Shown in pieces: positions 16,429 to 24,816 of a stretch of 64,000 bases of DNA (its first letter is position 1; each line of letters opens with the position of its first letter). The notes beneath the pieces are model-generated. The model saw only the letters and a list, made by a program, of their open reading frames with translations. It was not told the origin of the DNA and ran no database searches. A program made the translations under genes and the position numbers. This stretch comes from Bdellovibrio svalbardensis (GTDB lineage Bacteria > Bdellovibrionota > Bdellovibrionia > Bdellovibrionales > Bdellovibrionaceae): positions 186,001 to 250,000 of the forward strand of contig NZ_JANRMI010000005.1 of NCBI RefSeq assembly GCF_029531655.1. The letters are read 5' to 3'.

Positions 16429-17469
16429 ATGACGATGCTTATATTCTTGTTCATTTCGACATTAACGATTTCCTTTATTTGCTCCATGCTGGAAGCGGTT
16501 TTGCTGACCTCAACGTCTGCTTATATTGCGGTCCTCGTTCGCGACAACCATCGCAGCGCCAAACTTCTTGAACATCTCAAAGAAAATCTCGATCGTCCTA
16601 TTTCCGCGATTTTGACTTTGAACACACTTTCACACACTTTGGGTTCGGCAGCGATTGCCTACCAGGTGCAAGTGCAGTTTGGTGAACATGCGGTGACGGT
16701 CGCCTCTTTCATTCTGACTTTTGCGATTTTGTTCATTGCTGAGATCATTCCTAAATCAATCGGCGCAGCTCATTGGAAAGCATTGATCCCCATCTCTGCG
16801 TACACCATTCAGTTCATGATCATTATTTTATATCCATTGGTTGTCAGTGCTGAATGGCTCGGTCGCTTCTTCTCAAAATCAGAAGAAGATCCTGAGGTCA
16901 GCCGCGAAGAAATTTTGATGACAGCAGAAATCGGCGCCGAAGAAGGCACTCTGAAGAATAAAGAATCCAACATCATCAAAAATCTTCTGATGTTAGATAA
17001 GATCTATGTCTCTGATATTATGACTCCCCGTTCAGTCTTCTTTGCTTTGGATAAAGAGCTGACAGTGGAAGAGGTCTTCAACAAATATCGTCCGTTGCGT
17101 TTCTCGCGCATACCTGTTTATTCAGGCAGCTTGGACAATATCATAGGCATGACCTATCGCTATAAGATTCATGAAGCGCTATCAAACGATCAACATGAAA
17201 AATTGATTGGCGATATCGTGACTCCCATCTCAAGCATCCCCGAGCGCATGACGGTTTCCCAAGTTCTGGATTTCTTCATCAAAGAGAAGGAACATATCGC
17301 TTTGGCAGTGGACGAATACGGCATCGTAGCCGGCCTGGTCAGCCTTGAAGATGCAGTGGAAACGCTTTTGGGTGTAGAGATCGTCGACGAACTTGATAGC
17401 GTGGAAGACATGCGTAAGTTCGCTCTTGAACAATGGCAAGTGCGCAAACAAAAGATGCGCAAGAGCTAG
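16429..17469 (+). CDS. CNNM/DUF21-CBS membrane protein (CorC/HlyC-like), short form
   Basis: The 346-residue protein has a DUF21 (CNNM) membrane domain with three to four hydrophobic segments (about 3-22, 62-82, 88-108, 122-142), including the conserved A-E-I-I-P-K-S turn. Two CBS motifs follow (about 190-310): MTPRSVFFAL, RIPVYSG, ALAVDEYGIVAGLVSLED. Family members export Mg or Co, or sense ions. The usual C-terminal CorC_HlyC (transporter-associated) domain is absent: the protein ends about 35 residues after the CBS pair in a basic tail. The next gene, cutA, begins 3 nt later, hinting at a metal-related operon. Confidence 0.85.
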   Translation: MTMLIFLFISTLTISFICSMLEAVLLTSTSAYIAVLVRDNHRSAKLLEHLKENLDRPISAILTLNTLSHTLGSAAIAYQVQVQFGEHAVTVASFILTFAILFIAEIIPKSIGAAHWKALIPISAYTIQFMIIILYPLVVSAEWLGRFFSKSEEDPEVSREEILMTAEIGAEEGTLKNKESNIIKNLLMLDKIYVSDIMTPRSVFFALDKELTVEEVFNKYRPLRFSRIPVYSGSLDNIIGMTYRYKIHEALSNDQHEKLIGDIVTPISSIPERMTVSQVLDFFIKEKEHIALAVDEYGIVAGLVSLEDAVETLLGVEIVDELDSVEDMRKFALEQWQVRKQKMRKS

Positions 17470-17472
17470 TCT

Positions 17473-17799
17473 GTGTCCCAAAATATCTCACTGTTTTACA
17501 TTCCCTGCCCAGATCAAGCCACCGCCGAAAAGATTTCCCGCACATTGCTGGAAGAAAAGCTTATTGGCTGCGCGAACATTATTCCGGGTATGACTTCGAT
17601 GTACTGGTGGGAAGGAAAAATAGCGACAAGCTCTGAGTCTATCCTGATCCTGAAGACTTCTGAAAGTTCTGACGCGCTAAAAAATTTAGAAAAACGCGTT
17701 CTTGAGCTTCACCCTTACGACATTCCCTGCCTGATGCAACTGCCGGTCGCGGCAATTAATAGCGCCTATCAAAAGTGGCTTGAAGAAAGCCAGAAGTAA
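17473..17799 (+). CDS. cutA: Divalent-cation tolerance protein CutA
   Basis: The 108-residue product matches CutA1 along its length: P-C-P-D near the N-terminus, A-N-I-I-P-G, the WWEGKI motif, and ELHPYDIPCLMQLP. CutA proteins are small, stable trimers in the cytosol, linked to Cu and other divalent metals, though their biochemical role is unsettled. The start is GTG, 3 nt after the stop of the CNNM gene; translational coupling is likely. Confidence 0.92.
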   Translation: MSQNISLFYIPCPDQATAEKISRTLLEEKLIGCANIIPGMTSMYWWEGKIATSSESILILKTSESSDALKNLEKRVLELHPYDIPCLMQLPVAAINSAYQKWLEESQK

Positions 17800-17865
17800 C
17801 TCCTAAGATGATCTGAAGGCATGCTGAAGACTTGTATGCCATCTCACTCATTTGAAGGAGCCCCT

Positions 17866-18381
17866 ATGAATCGCCAGGAACTCGCTAAAAAAATTTACGA
17901 CATCGCCCATCTTACGGGAGAGTTCAAACTGCGTTCAGGTCAGATTTCGGATGAGTATTTCGATAAGTATCGTTTTGAGGCACAGCCCACTTTGCTTCGC
18001 GAGATCGCCAAACAAATGGCCCCTCTCATCCCTGCTGGAACTGAAGTCCTCGCCGGACTTGAAATGGGCGGCATTCCAATCGCCACAGCTTTGTCGTTGG
18101 AAACAGGCCTGCCTTGTGTCTTCGTTCGTAAAGAAGCCAAAGAGTACGGCACTTGCAAATTTGCTGAAGGCCTTGAGATTGCCGGCAAGAAAGTTTGCAT
18201 CATCGAAGACGTCGTCACTACTGGCGGCCAAGTGGTTCTATCTACAGCAGATTTACGCTCTATTGGAGCCAAGGTAGACCATGTCCTTTGCGTGATCCAC
18301 CGGGGTCCAGCTTTCCCCGAGCCCAAACTGACAGAGGTCGGGCTCACTTTATCGCCTCTATTTAAGAAATCTGATTTTTAG
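17866..18381 (+). CDS. pyrE: Orotate phosphoribosyltransferase
   Basis: Starting at the ATG at 17866, preceded by GAAGGAG, the protein has 171 residues. It shows the PRPP-binding signature VCIIEDVVTTGGQ, the catalytic lysine-rich loop RKEAKEYGT, and AGLEMGGIPIA. It makes OMP from orotate and PRPP in pyrimidine synthesis in the cytosol. It may be co-transcribed with cutA (66 nt gap). An upstream ATG at 17821 in frame has no ribosome site and is disfavoured. The next gene starts 14 nt later. Confidence 0.93.
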   Translation: MNRQELAKKIYDIAHLTGEFKLRSGQISDEYFDKYRFEAQPTLLREIAKQMAPLIPAGTEVLAGLEMGGIPIATALSLETGLPCVFVRKEAKEYGTCKFAEGLEIAGKKVCIIEDVVTTGGQVVLSTADLRSIGAKVDHVLCVIHRGPAFPEPKLTEVGLTLSPLFKKSDF

Positions 18382-18395
18382 CCGATACGGAGAGC

Positions 18396-19319
18396 ATGAC
18401 ACGTTTAAAATACGCGCTCAGCGCCCTCTTATTTGTTTTCTCTGCAACAGCCTTTGGTGAAGAAGGTTACGACGAATGGACATGCCGCGAAGGCGAAATG
18501 CTTAAAGGCGTTGGTCTTCAGTGCATTTCTTGCGGAGTTCAACAGTATTACTCCGATAAGGGCCAATCCGATGTTGTACCTTCTTCGAAATGGCTAACAT
18601 TGCTTGCCGTAAGTGCCCGACAATTTCGCGAACTACCAAAAATTTCAACTTCCAATGGATATGGAAGCCAAGAAACTGATGCCATGAAGAAAGTGATTAT
18701 TGCACAAATTCAAGCATATGGTTTCTGCACAAAATATATTAGTAAAGACACACTCCAACTGACTGGTGGAAAAAATTATCGTGACCTGTCTGATCCCGAC
18801 TGGAAAATCATCACTCCTTTTATTAAATTTGACCATGAGAAATCTGCAGTTAACGACATCGCAAAAAGATTTGGTTTTAAGGACTCCACCATCTTGGGTT
18901 TTGGAACTGATGCCCTCACAAATATGCGTGATTTCATAGATGACTCTCACCTGAATAACTTCACTGTTACCAGCAAAAGAACCAACTTTAAAAACAAATT
19001 AAATGCCGCCCTATCAAATGGCTATAATATTTCAGGCGAAAAAATTGACAAGAAGGAAATCATTGGCAGCGGCGACAAAGATCAAGGTCTCACTAGATGT
19101 CTAGAAGAAGTTCGACAGCGGCTGAACTCACGAGATTTTTCTAATGATAATGTTGAGCTCTGTGGGGCTATGGCAAAATCTTGTAAAATGGATTCTAGCT
19201 TTTGCGGTGGGTCCACAAATAGTTCAAGATCAAATAATCAAGAATATCGCCCATCTTCAACATCAAAACAACTGGGTCCTCCACCCGGCACAAGTAATAG
19301 ATCTGGTGGGGTAAAGTAA
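18396..19319 (+). CDS. Exported cysteine-containing protein, unknown function
   Basis: A 307-residue protein with signal peptide (MTRLKYALSALLFVFSATAFG). The mature start has a tight cysteine cluster (TCREGEMLK and CISCGVQQ), with more cysteines at CTKY, RCLEE, LCGAMAKSCK and FCGG, suggesting disulfides in the envelope. The C-terminal about 45 residues are S/N/P/G-rich and probably disordered. No domain is recognised. It follows pyrE by 14 nt and is closed by a strong terminator; its gene is visibly more A+T-rich than pyrE. Confidence 0.6.
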   Translation: MTRLKYALSALLFVFSATAFGEEGYDEWTCREGEMLKGVGLQCISCGVQQYYSDKGQSDVVPSSKWLTLLAVSARQFRELPKISTSNGYGSQETDAMKKVIIAQIQAYGFCTKYISKDTLQLTGGKNYRDLSDPDWKIITPFIKFDHEKSAVNDIAKRFGFKDSTILGFGTDALTNMRDFIDDSHLNNFTVTSKRTNFKNKLNAALSNGYNISGEKIDKKEIIGSGDKDQGLTRCLEEVRQRLNSRDFSNDNVELCGAMAKSCKMDSSFCGGSTNSSRSNNQEYRPSSTSKQLGPPPGTSNRSGGVK

Positions 19320-19350
19320 AAAAAAGGAGGGGGCCCCTCCTTTTTTTTAA
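19318..19350. terminator. Bidirectional terminator
   Basis: AAAAAAAGGAGGGG and CCCCTCCTTTTTTTT face each other between convergent genes; both strands end in a T-run. Confidence 0.88.
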
Positions 19351-19355
19351 TTTGA

Positions 19356-20498
19356 TTAGAACGAACAAAGACTAGGCATCTTCTCGTTTCTTAGTAGCAT
19401 TTCCCAAACATCGGAATAAGGTACATATTTCCCTCCAGGCAAAGCATTTGAATCTGGAATATGCTGTGGTTTCAAATTCTTTCCGACTTTTTCAAAAATC
19501 TTCGTATAAATATCCATGAAACCTTCTCTATTCAGATAGTCCTGGACACTTTTCAGATACAAATCTTCAACAAGTTCCTTTTGCCCTCTTTTATTGATGT
19601 TTTGCAAAAATAATTCACGAACTTCTGGAGTTGGTTTATCTTCGATTTCCAATATTTCTAGTGCATAAAAAATCCACTCCAATCGAGTCGTATTGGTGAG
19701 CTTGAGCAGTTCAAACTTTTCACTCGTAGGCAGGTCAGGCAGTCTTTCTATTGCTTTCAGCAATAGCCTTGGACTTTCCGTACTTATTGCCAATTTCGCG
19801 ATGTCTCTCCAATTGATCTTATCAGCCCCCTCAATTTTAGAAACCAAGTTAATCAAATTAACCATTTCCGTATCACACTGGGGAACTCCGTTAATGTCCG
19901 ATGGGAACTGATGAACATTTTCCATAAATTCTTTTAATATTGTTTTATTGCCCTCAAAAGCTCTGGTTAGAGGAAAACCAGTTTCCAAATAGAATCTCCA
20001 AAGCCCACCGGGAGACCCTTGAAGTGAGCCCTCGAGAAATTCTTTCTTATCAAATTCAGCAATAGCATTTTTAATACTTAACTTTTGCTCTGATAAACTT
20101 TCAAATAATGTCAGCGGAGTGGTTAATGTTCCCCTATGTCGCTTGTAGGGCGAGGCACCCTTACTTAGTAGCATCACCGTAAAAAGATCCATTTCAGGTG
20201 ACTTGATAAAATATTCAAGAATCGTAGCTCCATCCTGACTATATGAATTGATTGAGTCTTTATCAACTTCACTCATTAAGGTGCTGAACATTGCTTCATC
20301 ATCTTTCTGGATCGCATAGCGGACTTTGTCAGCAAAGGAAACTGCAGTCGTCTTAACGATTTCATCTTCTAACTCTTGCTTAGTCATACCCACTTTAACG
20401 GGTTCTGGGACAGTCTTATTGGGATCCTTTTGAAAGGAACAACCAACAACGACCATCATGCAAAAAAATGAAATGGGAGCTATTTTTTTGAATTCCAT
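19356..20498 (-). CDS. Lipoprotein with ankyrin-like helical repeats, unknown function
   Basis: The 380-residue product has a lipoprotein signal (hydrophobic run ending VVVGC at Cys20). A segment at about 85-120 (DGATILEYFIKSPEMDLFTVMLLSKGASPY) reads like one ankyrin repeat pair (D-G-x-T-x-L, L-L-x-x-G-A). The remainder is helical with L-x-x-L spacing. This suggests an ankyrin-like solenoid anchored to a membrane. The function is unknown. A minus-strand promoter (TTGTCA...TATATA) can be drawn roughly 50-80 nt upstream. Confidence 0.6.
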   Translation of the reverse strand: MEFKKIAPISFFCMMVVVGCSFQKDPNKTVPEPVKVGMTKQELEDEIVKTTAVSFADKVRYAIQKDDEAMFSTLMSEVDKDSINSYSQDGATILEYFIKSPEMDLFTVMLLSKGASPYKRHRGTLTTPLTLFESLSEQKLSIKNAIAEFDKKEFLEGSLQGSPGGLWRFYLETGFPLTRAFEGNKTILKEFMENVHQFPSDINGVPQCDTEMVNLINLVSKIEGADKINWRDIAKLAISTESPRLLLKAIERLPDLPTSEKFELLKLTNTTRLEWIFYALEILEIEDKPTPEVRELFLQNINKRGQKELVEDLYLKSVQDYLNREGFMDIYTKIFEKVGKNLKPQHIPDSNALPGGKYVPYSDVWEMLLRNEKMPSLCSF

Positions 20499-20605
20499 AT
20501 GGACTTTGATTGCAACCGGTGTGCCTGTCTATATAGAAACTATCACCTTACCGTGACAAATTGTCTGATTAGGTAACGCGATAAAGGTCACCATTCTCTG
20601 TATCT

Positions 20606-20618
20606 TCTCAATTTGAGA
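20606..20618. promoter_or_regulatory. Inverted repeat TCTCAA-T-TTGAGA followed by CACACAAA
   Basis: A perfect 6-nt palindrome in the region upstream of the ankyrin-like lipoprotein gene. A closely similar site (GTCTCA-AA-TGAGAC then ACAAA) occurs at 33745-33758. The two may be binding sites for one regulator; this is inference from two examples only. Confidence 0.25.
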
Positions 20619-20676
20619 CACACAAAACGAAGAAGCATTGCGACACCGGCGCCGGAAGTATGAAGATGCGCATTTC

Positions 20677-20717
20677 AAAAAACAAAACCCACTCGAATAG
20701 AGTGGGTTTTGTTTTTT
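20677..20717. terminator. Bidirectional terminator
   Basis: An 18-bp stem (AAAAAACAAAACCCACTC and its complement) around loop GAATA. It ends the E1 alpha/E1 beta/methyltransferase operon on the minus strand. Confidence 0.9.
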
Positions 20718-20743
20718 CTAATGATCGGAAAAAAATCTAAGAA

Positions 20744-21586
20744 CTACTTTTCGCCGACGATATAAGCAATCCAGCTTTGGCAAGATTCCCCGTGATCGAC
20801 ACGAGTGAAGTTCCCATCACCCGATCCGTCTTTTGCGGTTCCTTCCCAGAAGACATGCACTTTTTTAAAGCCCACTTCTGTCATGATTTCGCGAAGCTCT
20901 GGAATTGTCCAAAGTCTCCAGTCATAAGTGAAGACCTGTTCGATCTTCTTGCCGCCGACTTTGAAATGAATATGGAATAGCGCCTCATTGGTCACAGGAT
21001 CGAAGTTGGTTTGATCCCAATAGTAGGTGAACCCTTCGTGCTTGATCTCGTCTTCAATGGCGTCAAAACACTGGCTACCGCCAAAGATATCGACCAGGAA
21101 GATCCCGTCTTTGTTCAAAGTCTTGTAGACGTTGGCAAAGTAACGTTTGATCAAATCTCTTTGCTTGAAGCAGAAGTAAGAAAAGTTCATCGCCGCAACG
21201 ATATCGGCTTTTGGCAAATTTGGATCCAGAACATTGCCCTCGATCAAACGCATACGGCGTTGTTGATCGGGCTTAAGCTTGGTCAAATAGTTCTGCTTGC
21301 CGTAAGCCATTGGCTCCGGATCTAAATCGATACCAATCGCCTCATGGCGCGGGTTCAATTTAATCCACTCTGTCGACAAAGCAAAAGTTCCACAGAAATC
21401 TTCACGGAAAGACTTCGCATTCTTTCCCTTCAACTCTTTGAAAGTATTTTGAATGAACTGCACGTCGTTTTCCGCTGACTGAACGGCCTTGCGATAAAGT
21501 TCGTATTTATCGAAAAGTGTTTTGTTGGATTTTTTGCCAACACGACGACGTACTTTTTTTCTATGAGCGATTTCTGTTTTAGCCAT
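20744..21586 (-). CDS. Class I SAM-dependent methyltransferase, substrate unknown
   Basis: A 280-residue protein with a basic N-terminus (HRKKVRRRVGKKS) and a Rossmann methyltransferase core: motif I REDFCGTFALS (C-G-T in place of the more usual G-x-G), motif II AIGIDLDPEPM, motif IV VAAMNFSYFCF and post-motif ILVDIFGG-like DGIFLVDIFGG. It closely resembles uncharacterised C-G-T-type methyltransferases. Its ATG shares one base with the stop of the E1 beta gene (TAATG), so translation is coupled to the 2-oxoacid dehydrogenase genes. The link is curious, and the substrate cannot be deduced. Confidence 0.8.
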   Translation of the reverse strand: MAKTEIAHRKKVRRRVGKKSNKTLFDKYELYRKAVQSAENDVQFIQNTFKELKGKNAKSFREDFCGTFALSTEWIKLNPRHEAIGIDLDPEPMAYGKQNYLTKLKPDQQRRMRLIEGNVLDPNLPKADIVAAMNFSYFCFKQRDLIKRYFANVYKTLNKDGIFLVDIFGGSQCFDAIEDEIKHEGFTYYWDQTNFDPVTNEALFHIHFKVGGKKIEQVFTYDWRLWTIPELREIMTEVGFKKVHVFWEGTAKDGSGDGNFTRVDHGESCQSWIAYIVGEK

Positions 21587-22641
21587 TAAGGTACTTCCGC
21601 CACTACTTCACGAATTGCCACTTCAATATCATGGTGCTGAGGCACTGAATTCTTCTCAAGATTTGGCGACAAACCAATTCCCGGAAGATTTTTACCAGCC
21701 AACACTCTTGGACGGGCCATCAATTGATAGAAGCACTCTTGAGTTGTTCTGTAAGCCAAATGCTCCCCGAAGTTTGTCACTTCAGTGTCTTCATTCACAA
21801 ACAAAACGCGCCCCGTTTTTGCGATAGATTCTTTAATCATCTGCCAGTCATACGGATAGATCGAACGAAGATCGATCACTTCCACAGAAATACCTTCATG
21901 AGAAAGTTTCTCTGCAACTTCGTTACAGAGGTGCACCATGCGGCTGTAAGTTACGACAGTGATGTGCTCCCCTGCGTGAGTGATCTTACCTTTACCGATT
22001 GGCACGATGTACTCTTCAAGATCCGGCCAGCGAGCTTTCCAGCCCACTGAGTTCTGAACCGGCTTGTCGATCATAGCTTTCAGCTCTTTTTCATCCGCTG
22101 GCTCCCCAGGGATCAACTCATCACCTTTATGGCGCATCAAAGCTTTTGATTTAAGATACAAAACTGGATTTGGATCTTTGATCGCAGCCAACATCAAACC
22201 GTAAGCGTCCAAAGGATTTGAAGGCATCACGATCTTCCACCCCGGAAGACGAGAAGCCCAAGCATCGAATGAATGAGAGTGATAAACAGATCCGAAGATC
22301 CCTGCTCCTACTGGAGTCATCACAACCATTGGCAACTCAACTTGACCGTTCGTGCACCACAAAGTGTTGCCCGCGATTTTAAGCAAATCGATTGTATTGA
22401 AAATATAATCGCCGAATTGAATCTCTGCCACGCAACGGTCACCGGTCATTGCGATACCCATCGCCATACTGATGATACCGCGTTCGTCCAGCGGAGTATT
22501 CCAAGCCGTTTTAAGACCTTGCGTCGCCGTGAATACGCCACCAAGTGGAGCGCCCACGTCTTGACCGAAGACATCTTTAACACCTAAGTGTTTTTCACCG
22601 TAATGAAGAGCCATTCTGATGGCTTGAGCTACACTTGCCAT
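21586..22641 (-). CDS. 2-oxoacid dehydrogenase E1 component, beta subunit
   Basis: From the TAATG-coupled ATG at 22641 (MASVAQAIRM) the subunit has 351 residues. Transketolase-like pyrimidine domain features: FGQDVGAPLGGVFTATQGL, the DERGIISMAMGIAMTG segment with the catalytic-site E, FGDYIFNTIDLL and the C-terminal domain IDLRSIYPYD. Together with E1 alpha it forms the alpha2beta2 thiamine-diphosphate enzyme that decarboxylates pyruvate or branched-chain 2-oxoacids. It looks closer to branched-chain type (BkdA2-like) than to PdhB, but I cannot decide the substrate. E2 and E3 genes are not in this window. Confidence 0.88.
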   Translation of the reverse strand: MASVAQAIRMALHYGEKHLGVKDVFGQDVGAPLGGVFTATQGLKTAWNTPLDERGIISMAMGIAMTGDRCVAEIQFGDYIFNTIDLLKIAGNTLWCTNGQVELPMVVMTPVGAGIFGSVYHSHSFDAWASRLPGWKIVMPSNPLDAYGLMLAAIKDPNPVLYLKSKALMRHKGDELIPGEPADEKELKAMIDKPVQNSVGWKARWPDLEEYIVPIGKGKITHAGEHITVVTYSRMVHLCNEVAEKLSHEGISVEVIDLRSIYPYDWQMIKESIAKTGRVLFVNEDTEVTNFGEHLAYRTTQECFYQLMARPRVLAGKNLPGIGLSPNLEKNSVPQHHDIEVAIREVVAEVP

Positions 22642-23786
22642 TAGAACTTTCTCCAATCAGCATTTTCGTTATTAACAAAGACATGATCCCAAACAGACTC
22701 AGCTGCCGGGCTAGGTTCGCCGCGCGCTTGTTCCTGCGCTTTGATGCCTTCTTCTTCATAAATTTCCCAGATCTTCTTCACTTCAGTTTCATTCAAGATA
22801 CCTGCAGCGAGAAGCTTCTTTTCAAATTCCATTACGGGGTCGAACAAATCTGTCTTACGGTTTGCGCCGTCTGCAGATGAGTGACCGTAAAGGCGCGTTG
22901 TCTTCACTTCGAGGAATGAAGGCTTGCCGGTTTTACGGATGTAATCCATCTCTTCCTGTAGGGCGATGTAAGTCTCTACAGGATTTGTTCCATCAATAAC
23001 ACGGGAGCGAATGTTGAAAGCTTTCGCACGGTCCGCGATCTGGGTTTCACCATGCTGTCCTTCATACGGAGTCGAAATGCCGTAGCCATTATTCTGCACA
23101 GTGATCAAAACCGGAAGTTCTTGGCCTTTACGAGAAGCCCAGACCAAGCAAGTGGCAAAATCGCCCTCTGCCGTCCCCGCATCGCCACCTGTTACGATGG
23201 AGATTGATTTATGTCCCGCACGCTTTTGCGCATGAGCGGTTCCACAAGCAAGGGGGTACTGAACTTCGATAGGAGAAGTCACAGGCGCCACATTCCATTG
23301 AGGGAAGCAATAGTGACCAGCAAAGTTTCTGCCGCCAGTTGAAGGATCTGTCGCACGATTCATCATCAAACGAACCGCTTCGATCATTGGCATTCCCAGC
23401 GCAATCATCGTTGGCGTACAACGGTAATGCAAATGCATCCAATCGTACTCAAGGCCTTGGCCTTTACGAGCCAGCATACCGAGTGGAACGCCAAAAGCTT
23501 CCTCTCCAGGTCCGCCGATCCAGAAGAAACCTTCACCTGCTTTGTAGATTTTAATTACGCGCTCTTCAAGCACGCGAGATTTGACCATCAGGTCATGCAT
23601 GCGAAGCAAGAGATCTTCAGAAAGACCACCGAAATCAGATTTGTTGCCTGCTTTCTTAGTTGTGACTTTCTTGGCAGACTTAACAACAGCTTTGGCTTTC
23701 ACAGCAGACTTAGCTTTAGACGCTGCTTTTTGCGCAGCTTTCGAGGCTGCCTTAGCCGCTGGTTTTACCGTCGTCTTTTTGGACAT
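22641..23786 (-). CDS. 2-oxoacid dehydrogenase E1 component, alpha subunit, with Lys/Ala-rich N-terminal tail
   Basis: Starting at the ATG at 23786 (GGAG 8-9 nt upstream), 381 residues. Residues about 5-50 are a histone-H1-like tail of K, A, S and V repeats (KAASKAAQKAASKAKSA). The E1 alpha fold follows: GFFWIGGPGEEA, YRCTPTMIALG, and the ThDP motif GGDAGTAEGDF...VQNNGYG. The tail has no counterpart in ordinary E1 alpha subunits, where this region is short; it might bind nucleic acid or act as a flexible linker to E2. The stop overlaps the E1 beta start. Confidence 0.88.
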   Translation of the reverse strand: MSKKTTVKPAAKAASKAAQKAASKAKSAVKAKAVVKSAKKVTTKKAGNKSDFGGLSEDLLLRMHDLMVKSRVLEERVIKIYKAGEGFFWIGGPGEEAFGVPLGMLARKGQGLEYDWMHLHYRCTPTMIALGMPMIEAVRLMMNRATDPSTGGRNFAGHYCFPQWNVAPVTSPIEVQYPLACGTAHAQKRAGHKSISIVTGGDAGTAEGDFATCLVWASRKGQELPVLITVQNNGYGISTPYEGQHGETQIADRAKAFNIRSRVIDGTNPVETYIALQEEMDYIRKTGKPSFLEVKTTRLYGHSSADGANRKTDLFDPVMEFEKKLLAAGILNETEVKKIWEIYEEEGIKAQEQARGEPSPAAESVWDHVFVNNENADWRKF

Positions 23787-24011
23787 TTTTGGGTTCTCCA
23801 AATAGTAATTTTGAACGTCAGATTAACGTCCCTATGTAAGCGATAACAGCTAAAATTGTCGCTATATTTCCCTTCTTTTAGGCTCTGCGTCAAGACAGAC
23901 TTGGCCAGTCAGACCCGGCTATTCTTTCACAGCCCTCCCAATTGCTACCCAAGGCCAATTTTTCATGGCTATATTAAACAAAATACTTTTACGAATTTTA
24001 CTTGGAACGAT

Positions 24012-24764
24012 ATGAAAACTATCTTCGCCATCTTCTTCCTACTTGGATTAAGTTTCAGTTCCCCGTGCCTGGCTAAGCCTCGTGCTCGCACCAAAATTTA
24101 CGTCGGAGCCTATGGCTTCGCCCCCTACTATGATATCGACAAAGGCAGGGGGTTAATTAATGACGTCCTAGAGATCTTAAATCAAATACAGGCAGACTAT
24201 GATTTTAGGGTGGTAGAGATACCCTCAAAAAGACGCTATCAAAGCTTTGCCGAAAGAAGGATCGACATGATCTTTTTTGAAGATCCACGCTGGGGCTGGA
24301 GCAGTATTAAACATCAACAGTACCCGACAGGACTCGATGATGCAGAAGTTTATATCACTCGCAAGACTCCACAGCGCAACCAAACCTTCTTTGAAGATCT
24401 TCAGAATAAAAGCATTGCGGGAATTCTGGGTTACCACTATGGATTTGCCAATCTCAACGCTGATGAAAATTATTTGCGTTCCAAATTTGATATCCATTTA
24501 GTCAGTCACAACTTTGCATCTGTTCGATTGGTTCTTAAAGATCGAGTGCAGATTGCAGTCGTGCCCCGTTCTTATATTCAATCATATCTGAAAGAGCACA
24601 AAGCAGATCGAAAACAAATATTGATTTCGGATAAAATAGATCAAAAGTATGACCTAAAAATACTCGTACATCCGCAGGTCAACATCCCAAAAGAAACTTT
24701 AGAAAGTCTTTTCACTCAGCTCACTGCAAATCCGCAATATCAAAAACTCTTCTCTCCAGAATAA
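24012..24764 (+). CDS. Exported solute-binding-protein-like (SBP_bac_3) protein
   Basis: From the ATG at 24012 the product has 250 residues with signal peptide MKTIFAIFFLLGLSFSSPCLA. The fold looks like family 3 periplasmic binding proteins: YVGAYGFAPYYDIDKGRGL at strand 1, NDVLEILNQ helix, the R-x-Y-x-S-F...R-I-D-M-I hinge pattern, and the second lobe (SIAGILGYHYG). No ABC permease or ATPase genes are near, so it may be an orphan binding protein or act in signalling. A similar orphan is at 47235. The longer frame from 23856 lacks a ribosome site. Confidence 0.7.
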   Translation: MKTIFAIFFLLGLSFSSPCLAKPRARTKIYVGAYGFAPYYDIDKGRGLINDVLEILNQIQADYDFRVVEIPSKRRYQSFAERRIDMIFFEDPRWGWSSIKHQQYPTGLDDAEVYITRKTPQRNQTFFEDLQNKSIAGILGYHYGFANLNADENYLRSKFDIHLVSHNFASVRLVLKDRVQIAVVPRSYIQSYLKEHKADRKQILISDKIDQKYDLKILVHPQVNIPKETLESLFTQLTANPQYQKLFSPE

Positions 24765-24790
24765 AAAAAGCCCAGGGTCTCCCCTGGGCT
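24762..24790 (-). terminator. Rho-independent terminator for the ctp gene
   Basis: On the minus strand AGCCCAGGG and CCCTGGGCT pair around a short loop and run into TTTTTTT. The A-run on the plus side coincides with the stop of the solute-binding-like gene. Confidence 0.85.
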
Positions 24791-24816
24791 CCAACAACAA
24801 CTAACGGGCAAAGAAA

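Noticed and set aside
18376-18396. GCCGATAC just before the gene at 18396 as a second sigma-28 site
   Set aside because: The -35 match is poor (TTAA) and the box is only a few bases from the start codon, inside the end of pyrE.
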